Source of the DNA: Gaeumannomyces sp. JS-464
Lineage: Eukaryota > Ascomycota > Sordariomycetes > Magnaporthales > Magnaporthaceae
DNA length: 64,000 nucleotides
Assembly (NCBI GenBank): GCA_002197995.1
Contig: NGZR01000006.1
Location: forward strand, 2,717,001 to 2,781,000
Direction: 5' to 3'
Of the stretch, positions 56,952 through 64,000 are shown one piece after another. Both the position numbers and the translations under genes were made by a program. Every line of letters begins with the position of its first letter. Within the stretch, counting starts at the first letter, position 1. The notes beneath the pieces were generated by a model. It was not told where the DNA came from. It did not search any database and worked only from the letters and a program-made list of their open reading frames with translations.

Positions 56952-57995
56952 ATGGATCCCACATCGCCCGACGTCCTAGTGACAGGCTCCTCGGGCCACC
57001 TGGGCCGCGCACTCATGCTGTCTCTGCATTCGTATGGCCACACGCCGCTCGGGACCGACATTCTCCCTCGGAAACGACCCACCACCAGGGCTCCGTTGTG
57101 GACCGCTCGTTCGTGGAGTCGCTGTTTCGCGAGAACCCGAGCCTCCGCCATGTCATCCACGCGGCGACGCTGCACAAGCCCCACGTGGGGTCACACTCCA
57201 AGGCCGACTTTGTCGACGTCAACATCACCAGCACCCTCAACCTCCTGGAGGCGGCCGCCGCGACGCGCAGCGAACAAGGGCGGCGCGGCATCGAGTCCTT
57301 TGTGTTCGTGTCCACCACGTCCGCCTTTGGCCATGCCTGAGCGGCAGCTCGAGCGCGGTCTGGATCAATGAGGACGTGGTCCCAGTGCCCAAGAATATCT
57401 ACGGCGTCACCAAGGTTGCGGCCGAGGACCTCTGCCGCCTGGTGCACATGCAGACAGGCATGCCGACCGTGATCCTGCGGACGGCGCGCTTCTTCCTGAG
57501 GAGGATGACGACGAGGCGCGCCGGGCGGCGGCGCCGCAAGACGGGAACCTCAAGGTCCTGGAGCTGGCGCACCGGCGCGTCGACATCGCCGACGTGGTGG
57601 GCGCGTGCGTGTGCGCGTTGCGGGCTGCCTCTACCGGCAGCGGCGGCGACGGCCCGTTCTGGGGCCGCTACGTCATCAGCGCGCCGACGCCGTTTGGGCG
57701 CGACGACGAGACGCTGCGGCGGCTGGGGAATGGGCAGGCGGCCGAAGTGTACAAGGAGTGCGTGCCGGGAATCGAGGCGGCGTTTGCGGAGGCCGGGTGG
57801 CGGTTCCTGCCGACGGTGGACCGCGTTTACGATGCGTCCGAAGCGCTGCGAGAGCTTGGATGGCGGCCAGAGTATGGCATCCGGAGGGCTGTCGAGAAGG
57901 TGGCCAGGGGAGAAGAGTGGAGGAGCGATCTTACCTTGCGGGTTGGCAAGCTTGGATACCACGAGAGCGCGCAAGGAGTGTACACAACTCGGTGA
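56952..57995 (+). CDS. NAD(P)-dependent epimerase/dehydratase (extended SDR), three frame breaks
   Basis: The ATG at 56,952 reads DVLVTGSSGHLGRALMLSLH, the GxxGxxG NAD(P)-binding turn. After breaks, the frame continues as SVVDRSFVESLFRENPSLRH, then HAATLHKPHVG and VNITSTLNLLEAAAA. SFVFVSTTSAFGHA and NIYGVTKVAAEDLCRLVHMQ follow; YGVTK is the catalytic YxxxK. It ends in the block ALRELGWRPEYGIRRAVEKV with a stop at 57,993-57,995. The breaks lie at short C runs: 57,065-57,067, 57,336-57,337 and 57,495-57,496, each explained by one missing C; about 348 residues result. Such enzymes oxidise, reduce or epimerise sugar or alcohol groups. It lies 220 bp after the P450 gene on the same strand. Confidence 0.8.
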
Positions 57996-58180
57996 TAAGA
58001 ACAAGGAGCAGCGGGCAGCAAGAATGCTCGTTCAATCGGCGGATTTAGCAGCCTACAGTCGGTCCCGAGAGTTTCGGCCGGGGAATAAGACGTAAATGCC
58101 GTCTACGTAATACCTACGCGGCCACCAACCCTAGCAATAGGCATCCGTTAAGATGCCCGATTGCGGCTCTGGGCGCCAAG

Positions 58181-58187
58181 TATAAAG
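58181..58187 (+). promoter_or_regulatory. TATA box of the FAD monooxygenase gene
   Basis: TATAAAG lies 146 bp before the ATG at 58,327, followed by a CT-rich leader (58,225-58,310). Confidence 0.45.
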
Positions 58188-58326
58188 TTGCGGGTTGGTC
58201 CTTGGCACGTTGCGTACCTACCTATTTCCTGGCCGTTACCTCTCCCACGCCCTCCCTCACTCGCCATCTTCTCACCATTCTTCGTCCAACTCTCCCCTAC
58301 GCCGATACCCCTGACCTGCATCCGCC

Positions 58327-59627
58327 ATGGGCAGCTCCTTGGCGCCCACCATTGCCATCGTCGGCGCTGGCCCCTCTGGGCTAACACTTGCTGTTCTTCT
58401 GCACCGGCAAGGGCTGCGCCCTACTGTCTACGACCTCCGACCGCGGCCCACCGAGGCTGAGCTCTCGCAGCCGACGGGCATGCTGGATCTCCACGAGGAC
58501 ACCGGATTGGCCGCCATCCGCGCCTGCGGGATGGCGGATCGCTTCTTTCCCCTCACTGGCGAGTGCGCGGAATGCATGCTCATTGCCGGCTCTGACGGTG
58601 GCTACCTGCACACCGAGGAGCCCGGCAAGGGCCGCCCGAGATATCTCGCAACGCCCTCACACGTCTGCTGCTGTCAGCCCTGCCTGCCGATGCTGTCCAG
58701 TGGGGCACAAAGGTTCTGGGCGCGGCCAGGGCCATTACGCCGAGCGGCGGCACGGTACTGCGCTTCGCGGGCGGTGCAGGAGAGACCACCAGCGACGAGT
58801 TTGATCTTGTTATTGGCGCCGACGGTGCTTGGTCCCGGATCCGGCCCCTCTTAACCGACGTGAGACCCAAAGGGGCTGGCTACCGTTATGCTACCTTAAG
58901 TATTAGGGACGTAGCGGGTCGCCATCCGGAGTTGGCTAAATACATCGGTCCCGGCACCATGATGGCCCTCGGAGGGCCTGGGCTGGCGATCGCGACCCAG
59001 CGCACCTCACAAGATTCAGCTTGGTTCTTCGTCATCGTCCCGGAAGCCTCGGCAGCCGCCACTGGGCGCGAGGACAACAAGGCCACGCCGATCACGACGG
59101 ACGCCGACATCACCTTGGACCCGCTGGCGCTCAAGGCTCGACTGCTCGACAGTGATTACGACGGCGGCAGCGTGCAGAACTTCTCGTCCTGGGGAACCCT
59201 GCTTAAGCAGCTCATTGCCACAGCGTGCGACGAGGCCGCGGCCTCTGCGCCCGCCGATCCGATCCCGCTCAAGGCGCACGCCATGCTGCCGGTAGGCCAC
59301 ACCTGGGTTCCGCGGCCCGGCGTGACCCTCATCGGCGACGCGGCGCACCTGATGATGCCGGTCGGCGAGGGCGTCAACATGGGCATGGCGGACGCGCTCG
59401 AGCTCTCCGAGGCCATCGCCGCGGCCATGGCAACGGAGCAGCCATCGGCCGGCTTTGCGGAGCGATTTGCGCCACTGCTCCGGGACTTTGAGGCCAAGAT
59501 GTTTGAGCGCACCAAAGAAAAGGCGCAGGAGTCGTGGGAGACGTTCCAGATGATGCTGGGCGAGGACGGAGGGAGGAAGCTGGCAAACATGCTCAAGGGG
59601 TTTAAGGAGCAGGCTCCAGTGGCATGA
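58327..59627 (+). CDS. FAD-dependent monooxygenase (UbiH/TetX type), one frame break
   Basis: The ATG at 58,327 reads PTIAIVGAGPSGLTLAVLLH, the GxGxxG dinucleotide fold at residues 8-20. The frame changes at 58,635-58,637 (GCCGCCCGAG, one C missing) and goes on as EISRNALTRLLLSALPADAV. The DG motif region is FDLVIGADGAWSRIRP, and the second FAD site is VTLIGDAAHLMMPVGEGVNM (GD motif). The stop is at 59,625-59,627; about 433 residues are expected. No intron. The family hydroxylates aromatic or polyketide substrates using NAD(P)H and O2. It sits between the SDR gene and the methyltransferase gene, all on the plus strand. Substrate not predictable. Confidence 0.88.
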
Positions 59628-60236
59628 AGGGCTTTCTGCTCGAGAGACTTGCCGGGATTTAGGGCAATTTTTGTCCGCCTTAATGGGCTTCCTTTGCCAT
59701 TAAGATATTATATTAGCTGCATAGATTCCATCTCCCAAACCTTTCGATAGCTTTGATGTATAGACCTTACCTTTTGAGTCGCACTCTACCTCGCAGCAGT
59801 CGATAAGTTGGCGAGGATATGCAGCCATAAATTAAGTGCCCAGAAATCCAACTTCAGGGCTCAGGGGCAGCTCCAATGCTGAGAACACCCAACGCCATCT
59901 TGTCGCCGCATCTACACTCGACTACCCCCAACCATGTGCATGTCTTTAGATCCCATCCACCACAAACCGTCCGTCGAGAGTTTTGCTTGCAGCCGCTGCT
60001 GACGATATGCCTCATGCTAAATTTCGGCGGGGCAATTTCTAGCGCTGACGGCGGCGCGGCGAATCTGACATAATGTTCTGCTAGCCGAACCGGCCGGGCG
60101 ATATCCAGTCCGATGGCCTCGGACTCGCGAGATCCGTGTCTAGTTATGAGTATAAGACCACCCCAGCAGCCATTTTACCTGTTGGTGGCCCTTTCCTGCT
60201 GCTCAGCACACCACACGCATTGCGACCAGAACCAGT
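59628..60236. other. Intergenic
   Basis: No gene is visible; 3' end of the monooxygenase gene and promoter of the methyltransferase gene. Confidence 0.5.
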
Positions 60237-61130
60237 ATGTCGGCGCCGACTCAGCGCCTAAACACAAACCCTCAAGACCTACGGGTCCTCAAGACGAATG
60301 AGCGAGTCACGGGCGTGGCGGCCGCCGAGATTCTGCGGCGCGCGCTGAAGCTACACGAGCCCCCGAAGCCGATCGAGGCCGTCCTCGACATGGCCTGCGG
60401 CGGCGGCACCCTGACCGGCGAGCTCCTCAACCTGGCAGCCCAGGGAACGCCCGGGATCGCGCTCGACCGCCTCGTCGCCGCGGACATCGACCCAAAGATG
60501 GTGACCTACACGTCCAAGCGCGCCGCCGACGAGGGCTGGGCCGCCAAGACGGCCTCCCAGAGCGCCCAGGTCCTGCAGCTCAACCAGCAGGACGCGGCTG
60601 CTCTGCCCGACGGGTCCTTCTCGCACGTCTTCAGCAACTTTGGCGTCTTCTTCAGCCTCGACGACGGCGCGACGCTGGCCGAGACGCTGCGCCTGCTGCG
60701 GCCGAGCGGCGTCGCGGGCTTCACGAGCTGGAGGTCCATCGCGTGGTGGACGGAGCTGGCGCTGCCCGCGCTGGCGGCGCACCTGCCCGACGCGAGGCCG
60801 CTGCCGCCCGACCCGACGGCCGTCTTCCCGTCCAAGGGGTGGACGGACGTCGCTTCCGTCCGGCAGAAACTGGAGGGGGCTGGGTTTGTCGGCGTCGAGG
60901 CGGCAGAGTACGCGTTTCCTGTCGGCGTGACGCCCGAGGAGTTCGCCGAGGCCTGCGCCGTGCTGATGCGGACGGTCGCGGCGCGGCTCTGGTCGGCCGA
61001 GGACAACGCAAGGTTTGCGGGCTCAATCGAGGGCGCGCTGCTGAGCTATATGGAGGATGAGTTTGGCGGCATGTGGGATGGGAAGATGACGGCCATCATA
61101 TCGCTTGGGCAGAAACATAAAGGATCATAG
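60237..61130 (+). CDS. Class I SAM-dependent methyltransferase (297 aa)
   Basis: A single open frame of 297 residues from the ATG at 60,237, intact. Motif I is VLDMACGGGTLTGEL (residues 49-63), the SAM-binding glycine loop. The acidic motif II region is LVAADIDPKMV, motif post-II is QDAAALPDGSFSHVFSNFGV, and LRLLRPSGVAGFTSWRSIAW is the usual strand before the substrate lid. The pattern is that of Methyltransf_11/25 proteins acting on small molecules. It is last in the same-strand row P450, SDR, monooxygenase, methyltransferase, so O- or C-methylation in a shared pathway is a reasonable inference. Confidence 0.85.
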   Translation: MSAPTQRLNTNPQDLRVLKTNERVTGVAAAEILRRALKLHEPPKPIEAVLDMACGGGTLTGELLNLAAQGTPGIALDRLVAADIDPKMVTYTSKRAADEGWAAKTASQSAQVLQLNQQDAAALPDGSFSHVFSNFGVFFSLDDGATLAETLRLLRPSGVAGFTSWRSIAWWTELALPALAAHLPDARPLPPDPTAVFPSKGWTDVASVRQKLEGAGFVGVEAAEYAFPVGVTPEEFAEACAVLMRTVAARLWSAEDNARFAGSIEGALLSYMEDEFGGMWDGKMTAIISLGQKHKGS

Positions 61131-61570
61131 CTCCCGATAGAGGTAGCCGTAGTGCACACATATCCATCGCCTTGGCCCTCTGTCACCCACCACAATGCGA
61201 ACTACCAGTTCGGTCAGGCCGACGTCGCATTGCTCCTTTGGACGGATGCATATGTGGGGCACCACGGAGTTCAAACCCTGAAGCGGCCAGTAGCTAATCT
61301 AACGTGGGGTCCACGCAGGGCAGAATGCCACCCCGCCTCTGACGCTTACAGGTCCGAAGCGAGGAGGCCAAGATGCAGGATCGTGGCCCTGCGCGCAGCC
61401 TTCTGGCATCCCAGGGGGTAAATTGTGGCGCCGGCCCGGACCTTGGTGTGCAGGGGCAGCACCACAAAACCTGCCGCATTGCAACATCCCCGCTCGCTGG
61501 ACACTTTTCTCATCACACACCGACGGCCTACTCGTCTACTTCTCGCCGCCGGGCTCCCATCTTGGGCACC
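61131..61570. other. Intergenic, possible upstream exon of the membrane protein gene
   Basis: No supportable gene is present. If the next gene encodes a signal peptide, its first exon should lie here, but I could not find a convincing one. Confidence 0.4.
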
Positions 61571-62530
61571 ATGCATCGACCAAACGCCTACGTCGGCGCG
61601 CGTGAGTTGTTACTCCCGCCTCCTAGTTTATTGTCTTGACGCTAACACCTCTCTCCTCGAACGGTCTCCCAAACAGGCTTGCTCCCAAGGCAGGGAGGGT
61701 GCCTGGGCAGCTGCCCAGCATCATCGCGCGGGTGTAATCTCGACTGCAAGCCTGGGAGCCCCTGCATAATCGCCATGGCCAAGTTCAGCCCGACAGACCC
61801 CTCCTGCGTACTGGAATGTCCAAAAGCGTACTGCGGTGACGACACTGCCAGCCGGCCCGCCCCTCCCGCCTCTGGCACCCAGCCACCTCCCAACGGCAGC
61901 CCCGGCGGACTTGGCACCCCCGCACTTGCCGGTATCGTAGCGGGCGCAGTGCTCCTGGTGGCGCTCTCCGGGATCCTTCTCTTCTGGTGCCGGCGCCGTC
62001 GGCGACGGCTGCTGCTGGACGGACGAGGCCGCGGCAGCGTCTACAGGCTTTCCGGCAAGCCCGAGCTGGAAGGCTCTTCGGGCTACGGCTCCACTCCTGG
62101 CGCCGTGGCAGGTGCCCTGGCGCTCAAGCCCGAGCTGATGGAGGTGGAAAGGCCGTATGAGCTTGGCAAAGAAGACAACAATCGCAACCTGCCGAACAGC
62201 CGAGAGGTATACGAGATGGGACAGGCCGAAGAAGCCATCCACCGAGCGCAGGGCCAGGCTGCCAGGGACAACTCCAGTGCTATATCATCTCGGAGAAGTC
62301 AAGCCCGGTCGGAAAGAAGCAGCCAGCAAGCGCGTTCAGAAGGGGGCAGCCAGAGGCACCTGCAGTTTTCATCCCACCATCAGGGGAGAGACGTGAGGCG
62401 CAACGGCTCACAACGTAGTGAAGAAAGGTTGTTGCGGATCCAAGAAATCGAGGAGGTGTCCCGGAGGCTAAAAGAGGAACTTAAAAGGCTGAACAAGGAC
62501 ACACGCAAGTCAAGACTAGAGTCCTCTTAA
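61571..62530 (+). CDS. Single-pass membrane protein with Cys-rich ectodomain (294 aa)
   Basis: Exons 61,571-61,601 and 61,677-62,530 are joined over a 75-bp intron (GTGAGT, CTAAC, CAG). The ectodomain has eight Cys within about 45 residues (GGCLGSCPASSRGCNLDC, then CVLECPKAYC), a Pro-rich linker, a membrane helix (PALAGIVAGAVLLVALSGIL, about residues 92-115) and a strong Arg stop-transfer run (CRRRRRR). The cytoplasmic tail is Ser/Arg/Gln-rich and ends in a probable coiled coil (EERLLRIQEIEEVSRRLKEE). The layout suggests a cell-surface sensor or adhesin. No signal peptide is visible, so the true first exon may lie upstream. Family unknown to me. Confidence 0.65.
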
Positions 62531-62963
62531 CTCTTTTTTTCATTCGCGGCCTCGCAGCCCAGTAGCGTCAAAAGCCAACCTGCTGAGATTGGCATGGTGC
62601 TTGCGGCAGCCAAGAATAGCAGGCTACATCAGGCGAGGCGAGGCGAATGCCTGTCGTGCAGTCGCCTCCGCTTCCACCAAGATACCACTAGTACTCGAAA
62701 CTCGAGACAGCATGAAAACCGAGGAAAATAGGAATGCACACTCATTACCAGATACAAAAGTCACTTTCCGCCCTGCTTGTAAAAACATCTTGGGTGATGG
62801 ACTCAGGCAAGGAGCCAATGCCCAGACAACAAGCATTAATGATCCGAAAGCCCCCGTGTGTAAGTCAAGACCCCTGTTTTGCGCCACCCCCCACTTCCGG
62901 CCACCCCAATTCTCAACACCATGCATCCAACACGCCAATTTCATTCCGCAATTGTGATCTTTC
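62531..62963. other. Intergenic, boundary to a transposon relic
   Basis: No gene is visible. The left end of the pogo relic should be here, but I could not recognise its inverted repeat. Confidence 0.4.
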
Positions 62964-63844
62964 CTAGCCAATTACAATACAATCGGATATATTATCCGAA
63001 TCGTTAAATGCAGGAGATTTTGGTGGATCATTTGGCAGATCGCCATCCTCCTGTTGTGCACGCCTAATGTCGCCAATCCGCACAAAGGCCTTGTTTGGGT
63101 CCGGCAACACCTTCTTTTTTTTCAACGGCCGTGCAACCTCCAATTCCGCCTCCAGGCGCCTGGTTTTTTGCTCGCACGTAACTAAAGCGATATCTTTTTC
63201 GTTGTAGGCCTTAGTAAGCTTTTGGAACAATAAACGGGCCGTCCGGCCGAGCCGGAAGTTGTGGGCAAAGGTGGCCACTTGGGTACGCATTTGGAGGGTC
63301 GTTTTGGGAGTTGCCACAACCATATCAAATGGTATGGAGTACTTGGAATAGGTATTTTAAGCAACCCTTTCGGCTTCCAAAGCATCCTTTGCAGCTTGGG
63401 ACGCTTTGGCGTTGCTTTTCAAGGAGGAGAGGGCTTATAAAAGGTTTACTGATCTTTAGGGGCCACAAGCCGGTGGCGGCCTAACCCGCCTTGATAATAC
63501 GGGGTATAAGGGCCTCCTCCTTTGCTTTGTGATAGCAATTGAGAAAATGACGTTTTCCTATTACAATTGACGTGCAAAAGGCTGCAAAAAAGCCGTTGTG
63601 CCGGCGGTAGGCCTTTTTAACCGTGCTAAAAACCGCTAAATCGAAAGGCTGAAAGACGTGAGAGCTGTGGGCGGGCAGATAAACGAGCTGAACGTTGTTA
63701 AATGCGTAAAGGTATATAAAGTCCTTTGTTGCGTGGGATCCGTGGCCGTTTAAAACCAAAAGCCGGCGATTTCCGGGGGTGGCCGGCACCGTATTCGGGA
63801 GGAAGATATTTTTAAGCCACTTTACACCCGTTTTATCGTTTGTT
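62964..63844 (-). pseudogene. Fot1/pogo transposase C-terminal half, relic
   Basis: The minus-strand frame at 63,481-63,789 reads RRLLVLNGHGSHATKDFIYL, then VQLVYLPAHSSHVFQPFDLA and STVKKAYRR. This is the DDE_1 core of Fot1-type transposases (usual LDGHGSH; here Asp reads Asn). After a stop, the frame at 62,964-63,323 gives the usual C-terminal tail (LFQKLTKAYNEKDIALVTCE, KTRRLEAELEVARPLKKKK, FVRIGDIRRAQQEDGD). The N-terminal half is cut off at about 63,845 by another element. It is far less AT-rich than the pogo copy at 9,763, hence younger or less affected by RIP. Confidence 0.8.
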
Positions 63845-64000
63845 TGTTACGGAGCGATCCCCAGCCACCACCCAGCTACTACCTAATATTACGGAGCGAT
63901 CCCCAGCCACCACTTAGCTTATATATATACGGCCTTCCGCCATTAGATAAATGGGAGTTTTTTTTTTCCCTTTTCGCGCAATAACAAGCTTTTTTCCTAG
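63845..64000 (+). mobile_element. Start of an LTR retroelement inserted in the pogo relic (partial)
   Basis: Transposase homology stops and a sequence starting TGTTACGGAGCGATCCCC begins, the same TGTTACG start as the other LTRs in this window. It contains a 26-bp direct repeat with 42-bp period (63,847-63,872 and 63,889-63,914) and a TATATATA box near 63,922-63,929. The window ends before the LTR end, so the type cannot be confirmed. Confidence 0.5.
63847..63914 (+). repeat. Direct repeat inside the putative LTR
   Basis: Two copies of TTACGGAGCGATCCCCAGCC with following ACCAC, 42 bp apart, like the LTR-internal repeats of copy C. Confidence 0.8.

Overview
This window looks like genomic DNA of a filamentous ascomycete, most likely a Sordariomycete (Sordariales-like). 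The reasons are short GT-AG introns of 50-100 bp with CTAAC/CTGAC-type branch sites, GC-rich coding DNA beside a very AT-rich repeat block that carries the repeat-induced point mutation (RIP) pattern, Fot1/pogo and chromovirus relics, and typical fungal gene families (HET, alpha-dioxygenase, F-box, UbiH-type monooxygenase). Every gene call comes from reading the sequence; no search was run.

Layout. Positions 1-22,171 are a RIP-mutated transposon graveyard. Two 5'-truncated Ty3/gypsy chromovirus copies face away from each other (minus strand 1-2,490; plus strand 4,311-8,281) around a 1.8 kb spacer with an intron-bearing relic. The plus copy joins a second copy through one shared LTR (8,282-8,688). 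That second copy (8,282-22,171) is split by a Fot1/pogo DNA transposon (9,763-18,317), which is split in turn by a complete but dead chromovirus with 222-bp LTRs (11,632-18,307). An extremely AT-rich tract and about 1.4 kb of eroded sequence lead into the genic part.

Positions 23,989-64,000 are genic. An intact alpha-dioxygenase gene sits next to the repeat block, followed by a broken HET-domain gene. From 28.7 to 38.2 kb most genes encode secreted proteins: a small HExxH protein, a 98-residue six-cysteine protein, a Kex2-type repeat peptide precursor with at least eleven near-identical units, a ten-cysteine protein and an arylsulfatase. Next come an F-box-like gene, an 87-residue membrane protein, a polyQ membrane protein, a small secreted protein, a Caps_synth-type glycosyltransferase, a 599-residue unknown protein and a PD-(D/E)XK-like protein. 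From 54.9 to 61.1 kb, four tailoring-enzyme genes lie head to tail (P450, SDR epimerase, FAD monooxygenase, SAM methyltransferase), like a small metabolite cluster without a backbone gene. A single-pass membrane protein gene and a second pogo relic, broken by an LTR start, close the window.

The most interesting object is the repeat peptide precursor at 33,256-34,208: signal peptide, LysArg-separated cores with almost no variation, no Tyr or Cys in the core, and therefore not a ustiloxin-type dikaritin. A caution covers the genic part: at least eight genes are each interrupted by one to three single-base losses, nearly all in short C or G runs. That fits uncorrected homopolymer sequencing errors at least as well as true decay.
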